From assembly GCF_031877795.1 (NCBI RefSeq), contig NC_133946.1, forward strand, positions 9,337,144 through 9,401,143: 64,000 nt of DNA, given 5' to 3'. The position numbers were made by a program, and so were the translations under genes. This stretch comes from Strix aluco (taxonomy: Eukaryota; Chordata; Aves; Strigiformes; Strigidae). This document shows, piece by piece, positions 1 through 22,492 of the stretch; the stretch's first letter is position 1, and the number at the start of each line of letters is the position of its first letter. The notes beneath the pieces were generated by a model that worked only from the letters and a program-made list of their open reading frames with translations, did no database searches and was not told where the DNA came from.

Positions 1-7440
<7,440 letters not shown>

Positions 7441-7957
7441 TAAGAAATTTTGGAAGCTTACGCACAGCTCCAAATAGTGCTGTGCAGAATCAGGAAAAGT
7501 TTGTAAGACTGCATTGCTACCTGTCATTCTGCTTTCTTCTTGTTAAAGTTTTGTAATTGTATGACACCCGAGATCAGAGGAATGTAATGGGCAAGCTGTA
7601 CTGATCTGTTTCAGTGTAAGCTGCTGGCAGAACAGTTGCTCTCCGATTTAGAGCATTTCCTCTGTGTATCCTTCTGAAAAGCATGCATTCCCTCAGATTG
7701 GTGATGGATCCAAAAGACCTGGTTAAGTAGAAATCTCGTTTTAAAAACTAGATTGAGAGAGTGGTAGGAAATGTGTTAGCTCTGATACAAGTTCTGACAT
7801 GGGTAAAATGTTGAAAACAGGTCCTAATGCTTGATACAATACTCTGGCTCACAGATTTGAAGTTTAGAACTCAAAACTTGATGTTTTAGGAGGCAGAGTT
7901 TTCTGCAGCTATGCCAAACAGAGATAAGCATTGTTCCTTTTTTTTTTTTTGTTTTAG

Positions 7958-8140
<183 letters not shown>

Positions 8141-8998
8141 TAATGTCTTCTCATCCTGTCTCCTCTTCCTTTTGCATGGACTATGCAGCTGTTCATACTG
8201 AAGTTGCAGAAGTCAGGTTCTCTGAACTTTTCTCTGTATTAAGGTAGTGTCTTTGCTATAACTGCATCAGTAACTGCCCTCTTAAATTAATATGTCATGC
8301 TAAAGCAAGGTGCTGTAGTTTATTCTAGTACTTCATTAACTGTCCTAATGTAAACTAAGGGTGGTTCAGGGGCAATGTATTTGTTGTAGGAATGGGTGCA
8401 TTTTGTTACCTGTATTATAGCAGGATTTAGCCTTTTCATTATGTAGCACAAGAAATGGACTAGAGAGAACACGAGGAGAGGAATCTGCTTACACTGTGGT
8501 ACAAAATAAAGCTGAATTCAACAGACTCCACCCTTCAGTTGTGCCTGATGTTGGTAGCAGGATATGCAAGTGGTAAAGTTGACTGTGAATTTTGCTGCCA
8601 ACTCATAGTTTGCCTAACCTTGTATATAAAGTCTGGCAAATTATTTTACGTAGAATTCTGTTTCTTCTTCTGTGTTGTAAATAAGCAAAAGCATACACAC
8701 TCTGTGCCTTACAAAAGAATAAGCAAATTCTGGATATGTTTAATTCTTGGCTAAATGTACAGGTCATGTTGAGATACGATTTGCTTATGACTAAAAAGGA
8801 AAAGCTAGATTTTAAGATATGAATTGTTTCTCTAGAAGGTTTTTCATAGCATATGTTATAATTACTGACTCAAGATTAAGTAGCTCTTTAAGTGTAATGG
8901 AAATAGTGTCATTTATTATCTGAAAGGGCATGACAATAAATGAAATTGATTTATTTTTAATCTGAATGATTTCAAATTATTTGAAATTACCCTTTTAG

Positions 8999-9073
8999 GT
9001 GAGGGAGAGGTTACGAGTAGCACTTGAAAGATGTAGCTTATTGGAAGAAGAACTAGGTACTACGCATAAAGAG
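8999..9073 (+). CDS. PPFIA1: PPFIA1 exon, coiled coil (about residues 178-202)
   Basis: The exon has 75 bp (25 codons), phase 0, reading VRERLRVALERCSLLEEEL and ending THKE, with acceptor TTTTAG and donor GTAGGT. It continues the N-terminal coiled coil of liprin-alpha-1. Downstream, around 9250-9320, the intron carries an A-rich low-complexity stretch. Confidence 0.97.
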
Positions 9074-9537
9074 GTAGGTTTCTTTTTAAAAAAAAAGATG
9101 ACTTCATGTGTGCATTGTGGGTGTTTAGTCAATATTTGTACACAGTAATTTATTCGGTTGTTAAAGTTCACTTTCACTTCTTGTTTTTGATTCCCGCCCC
9201 CCCTAACTGGGATAACTATAATTTTTAACTTAGCCACTTTGAGAGAGCAGAAAAGGAAAAACAAACCCACCCACCCCACAAAAAAGAAAAAAAAAAAGAA
9301 AAAAAACCCAACAAAAAAGTCCTAACAAAACCAGTTTCTGTGGCTTTAAAATAAGAATTTTTGGGTTGCAATGGCATAAGGTTTTGAGTGCCTGTGCCAT
9401 ATTTTATTAATACATACCTTGCAATAGAATCAGTAATTGTTGTTTTTCTCCTTTGCTTTTGCAGCTGTTCCTTATATTATTAGTGAGAAAGGAATTGACT
9501 TGAAACATATGTATATAAACTTTTCTTTTCTTTTTAG

Positions 9538-9639
9538 TTAATGATTCTGAAAGAGCAAAATAATCAGAAGAAAACACTTCCAGATGGGATGCTGGATATA
9601 AATCATGAACAAGAAAATACACCAACTACAAATGGGAAG
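9538..9639 (+). CDS. PPFIA1: PPFIA1 exon, coiled coil and linker (about residues 203-236)
   Basis: The exon has 102 bp (34 codons), phase 0, starting LMILKEQNNQKKTL and ending in a Thr/Asn-rich TPTTNGK, with acceptor TTTTAG and donor GTACAG. It matches the human segment, with substitutions in the polar linker (PDGM for TDGV), as expected of a less constrained region. Confidence 0.96.
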
Positions 9640-9887
9640 GTACAGCTATTTACTTTTTTAGTTCATGTCTGATTTTTAATAATTAACTATAATACTTAAA
9701 TTTTAAACTATATTAAAAGATTTTTTGAGTGAAGATTTAATGAAAAAGTCTCAGTTACCACAATTTCAATTTTTGCAGTCTATCCAATAATGAAATTATC
9801 TTGAGAGGGATGTTTACTGGTAAGTAACAGTTTGTTTTTCAAATTTCTGTGTAACATGCAAGTACTTTTTTTTCCCCTGTTTAACAG

Positions 9888-10109
9888 CGATCCTCTGATG
9901 GTTCTTTATGCCATGATGAAAACCTTGCTAAAGTGATCGAACTTCAAGACATCATAGATAAACAAAACAAAGAGCAGACACAAATGAAAGAACGTCTTAC
10001 TGCTTTGTCTAGTAGAGTAACAGAGCTGGAAGAAGATCTTGACACAGCTAGAAAAGACTTAATAAAATCTGAAGAAATGAATACAAAGTTACAGAGAGAT
10101 GTTCGAGAG
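9888..10109 (+). CDS. PPFIA1: PPFIA1 exon, coiled coil (about residues 237-310)
   Basis: The exon has 222 bp (74 codons), phase 0, from RSSDGSLCHDENLAKVIELQ to LQRDVRE, with acceptor TAACAG and donor GTGAGG. It holds the MKERL...SSRVTELEEDLDTARKDL heptad region that contributes to liprin-alpha homodimerisation. No internal break is seen. Confidence 0.97.
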
Positions 10110-10308
10110 GTGAGGAATAAACTGTCAAAATTTGGGTAGTCACAAATGCAACTGCTTTATAAAATTTTGGTGTCATCGGTGCTTAGTTATACTCTTATGC
10201 TTTTGAATGTCTTTGATAGGTGAGAAGAAAATTGTTTAGGGCATGATGGTGCAAAGAATTTTATTGAAAAGACCAGTTGCTTAAGAAAATTTGTCTTCAG
10301 ATTAAATC

Positions 10309-10509
10309 TATGACTAACTAGATACTTCACAAATATATTAAATTAGAGATTTAGCATTGCGAACATTAACATGTTCTTGTAAAGATGCTTGTCATAAATG
10401 CTAATTAGTTAATATATGATTAACTAGACAATTCACAAATATGTTAGAGATTTAGCATTGCAGACTTTAACATGTTCTTGAAAACATGCTTGATCTTGTC
10501 ATAAATGCT
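10309..10509 (+). repeat. Diverged tandem duplication, two copies of about 95 bp
   Basis: Two neighbouring stretches (about 10309-10402 and 10416-10509) share the ordered blocks AACTAGA, TTCACAAATAT, TTAGAGATTTAGCATTGC, TTAACATGTTCTTG and GTCATAAATGCT. The copies differ by small indels and substitutions, so the duplication is not recent. It lies in a PPFIA1 intron and codes for nothing evident. Confidence 0.85.
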
Positions 10510-10894
10510 CAGCTTATTCATGAAGTTTTAAGTTTTTTATTTTTAAAGAGGTACGTGGTTGATGAATCGCTTTAATTTCAGTGGTGTGATTGACAGTTCC
10601 TGTTACTGATCAATCACTAATCTCCAAGGTCCTATGTATTGCAGTGTACTGTATCCTTACTAAATAGAAAGGGAGCTTAGTTAAATCCAAGAACGCTCTG
10701 ACCGTTCCCGGGAAGTAAGAACTTCTAAGCCTAGTGAGACTACTCTTTCTACTTCATTTTTCACTGAGAGTAATAGCAGAGTATATCTGATTTTTATTTT
10801 TTTATTATTGTTTTTGGTTTGTGGGTTTTCACCCCAGTTTGATCACTAAATACTTATCCCTTATATTCTGAGTTCTGCCCTGTGTCTTGCATAG

Positions 10895-11041
10895 ACTATG
10901 GCCCAAAAGGAAGACATGGAAGAGAGAATTACAACTCTTGAGAAACGCTACCTCGCTGCACAACGTGAAGCTACATCTGTGCATGACCTCAATGATAAAC
11001 TTGAAAATGAAATTGCCACTAAAGACTCCATGCATCGACAG
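10895..11041 (+). CDS. PPFIA1: PPFIA1 exon, coiled coil (about residues 311-359)
   Basis: The exon has 147 bp (49 codons), phase 0, starting [20 protein letters not shown] and ending DSMHRQ, with an ATAG acceptor and GTTGTA donor. The first residue is Thr where human has Ala. It continues the predicted coiled coil. Confidence 0.96.
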
Positions 11042-11996
11042 GTTGTAATTTGAAATAAGATAAAGTATATTTTGCTCAGCATAGAACTAATGGAAATAAT
11101 TAATGTTCATACTGTAGTACAGCACTTTGCTTTTTGGAAGATAAATGTCATCTGTAATGCAATTGTTTTTCAGTAACTGGAGGAGTGCATTATACAGAAT
11201 TTCACCCTGGAAATGAAGCTGAGACAGTTTACTGGGGAGAGGAAATGGGTTTGAGCATTTTAGTGCACTTGTTCACGGTGCAGCAGGGCTGTTGACACTA
11301 TTAGCTGTGGATTTTTAAGGTGTTATGTGTGTATCCAAGCATTTTATTTTGATGTGTGAGAATTACTCATTCTAAGCTCAAACAGTTTTAAAACTTCTGT
11401 AGTGTATAGTAATTTTTATAGCCTATCATAGAAATAAATGTTGCCTTACTGTGGGAGGAAATTTGACATATGCTTGACATGAAGTAGTCCAACTTTATAA
11501 ACCAGAAATGGCTGTTTAGCCAATCACTTTCTAACTAGAGGCAGGCAACTCTTAGTGAACAAGAGAAGTCCCTTTTAGTATAATTCTTAAAAGAAGTTGT
11601 ACACACTTTAAATAAAAATAAATTTTGCGATGGTATGCTTAGTGTTACTTAGAATATGAAGGAACTTTTTCCTTGATGTAACTCAAAGTTTTAGCTCAAC
11701 CTTGACATAGAAAATTCAGAACCTTGTTCAATGCTTCCCGTACCATAACTGTGTTTATTTGGTGATATACTTGGTTTCAGAATATACAAAGTCACCTGCA
11801 GAAAAAAATTTGTAGAGAAAAACATTTTCTCAGCTAACGAAGGGGAGGATGCCACATCTTTGGTTATGAAGCCAGTTTTGGACAGTTTGTTCTCCGTAGG
11901 GCCAGTAAAGGCAGCAGTCTGTATCCTTACCTTCCTTTTTGATGAAAATTGTTACCGTTTTAACACTAAACATTTACTGATCATAATCCTGTGTAG

Positions 11997-12131
11997 AGTG
12001 AAGATAAGAATAGGCAATTGCAAGAACGACTGGAACTAGCTGAGCAAAAGCTGCAGCAGACTTTGAGAAAAGCTGAAACTTTGCCAGAGGTGGAAGCTGA
12101 GCTGGCACAGAGAGTTGCAGCACTTTCAAAG
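11997..12131 (+). CDS. PPFIA1: PPFIA1 exon, coiled coil (about residues 360-404)
   Basis: The exon has 135 bp (45 codons), phase 0, from [20 protein letters not shown] to AALSK, with acceptor TGTAG and a consensus GTGAGT donor. It is almost identical to human liprin-alpha-1. The unusual candidate exon at 12678-12752 follows it. Confidence 0.97.
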
Positions 12132-12677
12132 GTGAGTCAATGGGACAGTGTCCTCAAGACTCTCTCATTGGTGCCCTGCTACACAAAATCTGTTCCTAGT
12201 GTTGGTTTTGTTACGTTGTTTTTCTGTTTTTTCCGCCAACTAGTTCAGAAAATGTTTCTCCTTGTTTTCTGCATTTTCCGTTCATCTCTCTGAACACGCT
12301 CTGACTTTTTTTTTTTAAATTTCTGCTTGTTGGAACTTGAGCAGGTGTTAGTTTATGAAAACGTCTCTCTGAATTACTATTTTGTTGCTTTTTATTAAAA
12401 TTCATTCAATAATAGGCGTAATGTCTTCTAAACCAAGAACTGTTTCTGAAAGGGAAACCCAAATTTCTTCCAAGTGAGGAATGTGGGGAATGAGAGAAAT
12501 AATGGTACTCATTAATATTAAGATTTTTTAGAAGTCTGCAAATGAAATAATGACGTCTGAAGAATTATATGTAGTAACTACAAATGAGCCTTTTCAAGTG
12601 TGTGTGTGTGTTTTCCTTTAAAGTCTTAGTTTCATTTCTTTCCCTGTTATCTTTCCTGTCCCTAACTGGCTCTGTAG

Positions 12678-12752
12678 TCTGACCTTTTGTCTCCTGGGAG
12701 CTCTGCTGCTAAAGATGCTAAAGTATTGGAACTTACCACCAAGCTTAGGAAG
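12678..12752 (+). CDS. PPFIA1: Candidate optional 25-codon PPFIA1 exon in the coiled coil
   Basis: A 75-bp segment is open in the exact phase needed (0-0) between the exons ending AALSK and starting AEERHG. Upstream are a CTAAC branch-like site, a long pyrimidine tract and TGTAG; downstream is AAG|GTAGAA. It would insert SDLLSPGSSAAKDAKVLELT plus TKLRK: a short Ser/Gly/Ala stretch, then a charged helix that could continue the coiled coil. Human liprin-alpha-1 of 1,202 residues lacks it, so inclusion must be optional. I do not recognise it from other liprins. Splicing is an inference. Confidence 0.6.
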
Positions 12753-13158
12753 GTAGAATTTGTGTATTAGTCCTTGTTTCTGCTTGCTGCTTTCTGCTTT
12801 GTCATGATTACTAACAAAGGGTCATATTGTCTAGGCTAGCAAGGAAAAGCTAAAAATGCTGCTTTTTTTTTTTTTTTTTTAAATTCTTGGGGATATGAAT
12901 GAACTTCTGCTGTTGCAAGCTCATTTCCAAATAGTGGTTGATTCACGGTAGTTAGGGGTGAGAGGCTTCATCATTTTGTTACTTACCATGTGAACTCTTA
13001 CTAGGTTCTTTTAGTGACAGAGAGGCATCTGTTCTGCATTGTGTATTACCATAAATGGCAGTTGCGCAAAGCATGTTAGATATATTGTGCTTCAATGTTT
13101 CTATGCTTTTGAAACCTTTTTAGAAAAAAACCAAATTCTAATTTTGTTTTCAAATTGA

Positions 13159-13278
<120 letters not shown>

Positions 13279-13827
13279 TGAAAGAATCTAATCCCCTTCG
13301 TGGCTGCCTACCATTCAGCAAAGCTGTTTTTATTTCTCATCTCTAAAATAAAGCCAGAGTTTAGGCTGGCTGGTAGTTGGGAGATTTGAGCCACTGTACT
13401 ATGGCTAACCTTAAATTTCAAAAAAAAGCTGAAGGTCTCCATTGAAAGTTTGAAAATATGTTTGGAAATATCTAATTGCTAGTGATCCTTTCTGATGAAA
13501 ACAGATGAAAACTGGATGAATTAAATGACTATGGAAAAATTGGTTCCTAGGTTATAAATAATGGAAATGGTTCTGAAATCTGCTTTTTCTTGAAGTATGA
13601 GCTTAGACTTTCAAACTTCTGATCTTGAAACAATTATCAAAGTATTAAGTGTCCCTTATACTCCCTTACAGAGTCATGGAGGTAGATGCAGTATTCCTTA
13701 TTCCTTTGGAAAAATATTTCTATTAAAGAAAATGCATTTGGATTAAAGAAAGCTCACTGTTTTTACAACCTGGAAATTGTTATAGACGTAAATTTTAAAT
13801 TATTTCAGTAGCTTTTATGTATCTTAG

Positions 13828-16314
<2,487 letters not shown>

Positions 16315-16377
16315 AATTCACTTCTTCGAGAAATTGAAAATGCAAAAAAACAAGTAGAGGAACTTCAGCATGAAAAG
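16315..16377 (+). CDS. PPFIA1: PPFIA1 exon, coiled coil (about residues 477-497)
   Basis: The exon has 63 bp (21 codons), phase 0, starting NSLLREIENAKKQVEELQ, with acceptor TTTTAG and donor GTATAA. It differs from human at several positions (EIENAKKQVEELQHEK against EVESAKKQLEETQHDK), all compatible with a heptad pattern. Confidence 0.95.
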
Positions 16378-17603
16378 GTATAATACACATTTCTAAAATA
16401 TTATATTGGAAAATAATTGCTGCATTGCTACATAGCAGGACCAGATTTGAATTCCACCATAAAACTCCACATTACCTGGTCTGTTTAAAAGTAGGGAGTT
16501 ATTACTGCTTGTTTTATGGTATTGTATACCTCAGTTTTATGATGATTTTCTGAATATGTAAAGTGGCTGGATATATTGTTAATTTGCCAAAGTTTGAAGA
16601 TTGCATAGAATTTTTTTACTGTTGTATGTATGACCTTGAACAGTAAAAAGAAAAGAAATACTTTTAATGTTGGGTATTTTCCTGTAAGTTTTTTCTTAAA
16701 GTACTGGGTATCATGAAAAGCTTGTTTGACTGATAAAAATTTTTAAAGTTTTAAGAATTGGGGGGCAAGGAGAGAAATATTTTAGACTTGGCTTCTCCTT
16801 TGCAATAGCAGCTGTTTGGTGTTTTGCTTGTCCTGGAACTGACAAGTTTTCTTCTTGAATAATAGTGGTGGGGCCTTTCATTTCTTTACATCCTTAAGCA
16901 GTGACAATTGATTTTGTGGTCACGCTATCTGTTCTGAAATAATACTTGTTATTGCTTATTAAATCACAGGTGTACTGCATCTCCCCAAATCATTCTAGTA
17001 AGTAGCTAGGCCAAACTGTAGAGGCTGTGCTTCTGTAATAAAACGAAGAACGCATTCAGAATATTTTGCAGAATGTGCTTTGAATTTTTGTATGTGTAGG
17101 CCAGCAGTTTTCACACAAGGCACCAGATGTTCATCATCAGCCACTTTTTATTAGTCTTCCGTTGTTTTCTCATTCATTGGATTTCTCTGTTGTTAAATTC
17201 TGAGTTTCTAGAGCATGTAAAAATGTCCAAGTTAAAAGTGAATGCATTTAGAACTTTTTGTGCACAGAGCTTAAATCTTGCTTCTTATCACTTAATTTTA
17301 GTAAAGTTAGTAATATGTCAATTTTAGTAGCTGTTTTTAAAATATATATTGTCATTACCTAGAGTCACAGTGTAGAGAGGCAACAGAATTATTCTTGGAT
17401 GCCCTTTTGTGATGGTGCTGTATTGTGTGTAGCAAAATCATTTTTTATGTTTTACATTGTTGAAGGGTATGTTTTAAAATCTGTTATTTCTGAGTTTCAT
17501 AGAAATGAGATCAAAAAAATAAAAGTTAGTTTATAAATCAGTATTTGACACTGATTTTTTTTTTAAGCATAATGTTATGTATCTTATCTATTTATTTTTA
17601 CAG

Positions 17604-17683
17604 GATCAACTTGTATTAAATGTTGAAGCATTAAGGGCTGAAAATGACCAAGTGAGACTCAGAGCCACATCACTTCATCATAG
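17604..17683 (+). CDS. PPFIA1: PPFIA1 exon, end of the coiled coil (about residues 498-524)
   Basis: The exon has 80 bp, entered in phase 0 and leaving two bases (AG) of a codon. It reads DQLVLNVEALRAENDQVRL and then RATSLHH, with acceptor TACAG and donor GTACCA. It closes the long coiled-coil region; the Ser codon is completed by the next exon. Confidence 0.95.
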
Positions 17684-17928
17684 GTACCAGCACTTAATTG
17701 TAGTTTAGTTTTTTACAATTTCTTTAGTCACTTTGCTAAATGTAATTTTGTCTATTATAAGTGAAAATACTTTAGTCATAGCTATAACACCTATTCTTTA
17801 TAGAGCATATAAAGCAGTTTTTATACTGCTTAAAAAAAAGACATAAAAGGAATCATTTAAATGGGTTTTTTGATTTGTTTCCCCCTTTCCCTACTTTTGT
17901 AAGGATAAAATGTTTCTTCATGTTCTAG

Positions 17929-18061
17929 CCGACCAGATTTCAGATACCCTTTGACATCTTCATCAGTGGCTGACAGTCACGCAGACTCCTATGGCACATC
18001 ATCAGTGTTAAGGCGTCCCCAGAAAGGACGTTTGGCAGCTCTCAGAGATGAGCCTTCGAAG
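17929..18061 (+). CDS. PPFIA1: PPFIA1 exon, linker after the coiled coil (to about residue 568)
   Basis: The exon has 133 bp, completing the split codon and ending in phase 0. It includes RPDFRYPLTSSS, then SYGTSSVLRRPQKGRLAALR and DEPSK. The RRPQKGRLAALRDEPSK block is typical of liprin-alpha-1, whereas alpha-2 has a different sequence, which supports the PPFIA1 call. Acceptor TCTAG, donor GTAATA. Confidence 0.95.
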
Positions 18062-18710
18062 GTAATAGAACTCTGAAATCAAAATAAAGATAAAACTTTA
18101 GCAACAAAATAGATTAGATGAGGCTAATCTATTGCAAGGATTTTTTAGAATTAGGAGTACATAGCAATAAACTGCTGGATTTTATATATCCTGTTTTACT
18201 AACTAATGCACAGCTGCTAGTCTTTTTAATTGTTAACAAATAATTGCAAAACTATGGTTTTGAAGTCCAATGTGTTTTAAGTATGATAAGCTTGTAAAAT
18301 ATAATTTTAAACAGTCCTATTTTTGTGTCTATACACTAATCTAACATGGTACTGTTCTGGAAGCAATTTGAAGTCCCTTTCGGGACACAGAAGTTCTCAT
18401 TACATAAAGCTGTTCCAAAATTCTTGTAGGATTTGATAGCAAAATTCTGCTGTTACTGTATATAGCCAAGATATGTGATGTTTTCATTTATTCAATGGAA
18501 CTGTCCATTTTAAAATTTGACTTAACTGTAAGATGCAAAGTTTTCTACATTATAGCTTTTTTTTACATTTCTCTAAACATTGCTGTCTTGATGGATGCAT
18601 TCAGCATGTAAGTGGACTTTTTAAAAATTATTTTAAACATCTTAAAACAGTAGGAATGTCATGTTTTTTCCCATTTGAGTTTGGGTATTTTTTTTTATTA
18701 ATTCTCTTAG

Positions 18711-18934
18711 GTTCAAACTCTGAACGAGCAGGACTGGGAGCGAGCCCAGCAAGCAAGTGTATTGGCAAATGTGGCACAAGCATTTGAAAGTGATGTTGAT
18801 GTGTCTGATGTTGAGGATGATAGGGAGACTATATTCAGTTCAGTTGATCTGCTATCACCAAGTGGTCAGGCTGATGCTCAGACTTTGGCCATGATGCTTC
18901 AAGAACAGTTGGATGCAATCAACAAAGAGATTAG
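18711..18934 (+). CDS. PPFIA1: PPFIA1 exon, acidic linker and MMLQEQLDAINKEIR helix
   Basis: The exon has 224 bp, entered in phase 0 and ending with two bases (AG) of an Arg codon. It begins VQTLNEQDWERAQQ, passes the acidic DVDVSDVEDDRET and the Ser-rich DLLSPSGQADAQT, and ends AMMLQEQLDAINKEIR. This segment is highly conserved among liprin-alphas. Acceptor TCTTAG, donor GTATGG. Confidence 0.97.
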
Positions 18935-19329
18935 GTATGGTCTATCTGCTGTTAAGGTTTTAATAAAAATGAGTTTCTGTGACAGTAGAAATCCTTTTTG
19001 TGTGGTGACTCAGAAAGTGGTGGTTGCACATTCAGTTTTTGGGAGGGCACAGTTAACAGAAGTAACTAGTTTGCCTAAGTACTCTTTTCAGGTTCTTTGT
19101 CTTCAGTCCCATTTGTGGAAGGAATTGTGTATTACTGGTTTGACAGAAGCCTCTGCACGGTGGTAATAGCAGTAGTGTTTACCACTTTTTTTGGATTGGG
19201 TTAGAAGATTTTTTCAGTGAGCCTGTTTTGTCTGACAAGCACTGCTTCTTTCTAACGCCTGAGTCAGGCATTCTGTTTATATGGTCCTTGTTTGAATGTC
19301 ATATTCCTTTGAAACCTTTTTTCTTTTAG

Positions 19330-19564
19330 ACTTATACAAGAAGAAAAGGAAAACACAGAGCAGCGTGCAGAGGAGATTGAAAGCAGAGTGGGTAGTGGAA
19401 GTTTGGATGCCCATGGCCGATTCCGGTCCATGAGCTCCATTCCTCCTCCCTATGCAAGTGGTTCACTGGCTGGTTCTTCCCCGCCTGGCAGTGGCCGCTC
19501 CACCCCAAGGCGGATTCCACATAGTCCAGCTCGGGAAGTGGACAGACTGGGTATTATGACACTG
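19330..19564 (+). CDS. PPFIA1: PPFIA1 exon, Ser/Pro-rich linker (to about residue 721)
   Basis: The exon has 235 bp, completing the Arg codon and ending in phase 0 at GIMTL. It reads [20 protein letters not shown], then [20 protein letters not shown] and [20 protein letters not shown]. The SP-rich stretch is a probable phosphorylation-rich disordered linker. Acceptor TTTTAG, consensus donor GTAAGT. Confidence 0.97.
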
Positions 19565-22492
19565 GTAAGTATCCATTAACTTGAATTTTTCAGAAGAGTG
19601 TTCCTTTTCTCTAGGAAATGGGTTGTTTGATTTACCCTTTCTCTCCTTCTTACTCAGCTGTATTTTTCCTTTCTCTAGGTTTTTCTACTGCTTCCTTTCA
19701 ACTTCTATAAAAAGTGTAAGATACAGTCATAATGATTAGGAAAAACGTTCAGAACTCAAGTCTATTATTTGGTCAACATCTCATGCCTAAGTATTCCTTC
19801 TATTGTTATGGTCTTTCTTCTGACTTCACTTCCTAGAAGAAATAATGTTTTCTTTTTAACCCCTGCTACAACAACCACATTCTCCCTCTGCTTTAAACTT
19901 TATTTTTAGCAGTCCACTATTCCACTAAATATTCAGCTTAAAAGTGATTTGCATATATTGCATTAATCTTGAGGATTGTGAAGGTATCAAAGCTGTTTTA
20001 ATATTAATAAGTGCTAGTGTCTTGTTTTAGCATATTAAGACTGGTAGGTAAGAGAAGTATCTGTTAGGCCTAGTCACTGATGCAGTCGCAGCTTGGGTTT
20101 AATTCAGTGAGTAGAGAAAGATGGATCCATTCTTTTGACATTCATTAGAAAAATTAGTCCTTTTAAGGAGCTGCTTTATGCACGTAAACCTATCTGTGAA
20201 AACAAGATCCAAGTTTTCCACTTTCTTTTTTACATAAACGTTAAGGAAACCTAACAGTGTCTCATATTTGGGATACCTTTCACTAAGGAGCATCTTGGAT
20301 ACAGGTATTTATTTGCAAGCCCTCTCCAGGAAAAGCTCCTTCTCTAATTTAGTTCTATATACATTACCTTGTCTCCAGATTTACATATGCATTTGGAAAC
20401 TGTACTTAGTAGTTGTACATACAACACCATACTCGGTATACCTTATTGTCTTGGATTACTGTACTCGTATCATGCCTATACCATACTAATCAGTAAACAA
20501 GGAATGCTATCCATCACTGTAAGGGCAGGTGGACAGTAAATGACTGACTTGGCTCATTTAGGTCTCTTACAGGAGTGTTTAAAAACAAGTATTCCAGCTA
20601 ACTACTTTTTCTGGCTTTTTTTGGAATGTGTACATATACCAAGAAGTCTATTTTTTCATAAAAATTTCCCCTTGAATTTAAAAGAAGAATAAATAAATCA
20701 TTATACTAGCTCTAGCCGTGTATCCAGGGTCAAGCACACTTCTCTTACAGAAACTAACAAATTTCAGTATGTGAAGTGCTTTGTATTCTAATGTTTCACA
20801 GTAATAAGTAGTTAAGCTAAGTACTTCTTTTACAGAAAACCATATACAAATTTAAGTAGCTATTTTCATGAAAACAGATCAGAAGAATGTGTGCCTTGTG
20901 TTAAAAACTAATGTAATTGAACAGAAGTTAACTGTAATGAAGTTCACTTTACATTGTAAGAATTGTGAATCAAAGGCACTTGATCCATTGTTTGCAGTTG
21001 CATCTGTCTGATGTTTTTGTACCTGGCAACTGATTTGTGAAAGCATGAAAAGAAGAAGCTATGCTTCTAGAATTACAGAACGAGAGCTTTCTAGAAACTT
21101 TTGGAAATGGCTATTATGAATTATCAGACTAGATGTGTTCTTGTAGGTTGTTTTTTTCAATGTTCTAATAGAAAGTTGTATTAGTTTATGAGCACGATGG
21201 CAACATTAGCTTAATGCGAACTGCAGTGGTGGTGTTTGGCAGTTCAGTTAGCTGAAAATCCCTCATGATTAAAATTAAATAAAAAGCATCAACATGATAA
21301 ATTGTGAAACCTACAGCTCTCTTGAACAGTTCTTGTGGACAGTTTTTATTCTATATGGTAAACATTTTCATTTTTATGGGTTATGAGATTTAATAGATGA
21401 AAGATCCAGCAAGGGTAAAGTGAATCTGCTGCGATTTGTTGAATAACTTGGGGAGGGACTAGATGACCTTTAAAGGTCCCTTCCAATCCAAACCCTTCTA
21501 TGATTCGGTGAACTTAAGATTTATTAACATAGTACTCTCTGGTCAGGTTGAACAAAACTTTGCATATTAATACTGCATAGTTTACATGTATTCTCAATAA
21601 AAAGTGATTAAAATTTGTCATTTATGGGAAGGAAACAACACACAATTCCCCAACTTCAAAGAGGACTGACAGGTTACAGCCTTTTGAAATAATTTGTTGT
21701 CAAATACAATGATTACTATTAAATTATCTATAGCTTTTGTCATCATTGGTCTGAGTAACTTAACTCGTTTATGTAACTCAGGGTTCCTGCTTTGCTCTGT
21801 GCACTGGCAGAGATGAGAAGTACCTAGGAAGTGAGATATGGCGGCTTCTGGAGGGTAGAATAAAACCAGTGGTAGACTCTTGCTCAAACATTCCAGCAGT
21901 TCAAACTTAGTAAAAAAGAACCGAATACTGTTACTGTATAGAAATCAGCCATTGATACTCTTTCATAGTTATTAAAGTATGGCTGCTTTTTATGCTGTGT
22001 AGGAAACAACTGCAGAAATTGCTAAGGTATGAGAAGGGACTAGTGCAGACAACGTATTAAGTCTGCTATGGCTACCATGTAGGTTATACAGTTCAAGGCA
22101 AGTCCTTGACATACAACTGGAAATCCTCTCACCTTTTAAAAGCAACACCTTATGCCCCACCATACTGTTTTTCTTGCTGAAGATAATGCACGTTTTGTGT
22201 GCTAATTTGCCTATGGTACCAGTACATTCAAGTATCGATGGTACTTTTGTAGATAACCAACTCTAAGTCTTGATTTTTTTTTTTAATTCCTTTTCCCCTC
22301 TTCAGGGATATGTTTAAGTAATCTGTGATTTGAAGAGTACTTCATACTCTGTATCTTTCTTTGTGCCATTGCTGTAATTGTTATTTATATTCTCCCTAAT
22401 ATGTTTTGTCTGTACTAGTTGTTTCAGTCTGTGCTACAGTTTGCAATAAATACAGCTTTTCCAAATTTCTTTTCTTTGCATGCATCTATCAG
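19565..22492 (+). other. PPFIA1: PPFIA1 intron with a CR1 remnant
   Basis: About 2.9 kb of intron. Apart from the CR1-like fragment at 21440-21510 I see no exon or gene-like open frame. The T-rich tract around 22276-22300 and the following region lead into the 30-bp microexon at 22493. Confidence 0.75.
21440..21510 (+). mobile_element. CR1-type LINE 3' end fragment
   Basis: The stretch GGGACTAGATGACCTTTAAA, then GGTCCCTTCCAATCCAAACC, then TTCTATGATTC is the hallmark 3' end of avian CR1 retroposons (consensus GATGA...GGTCCCTTCCAACCC...ATTCTATGATTCTATG). Only the last 70 or so bases remain, on the + strand inside a PPFIA1 intron; no reverse-transcriptase coding sequence is present. It is the best evidence for an avian, or at least sauropsid, genome. 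Confidence 0.85.

Noticed and set aside
12599..12611. Short GT microsatellite
   Set aside because: It is only about six repeat units; ordinary for an intron.
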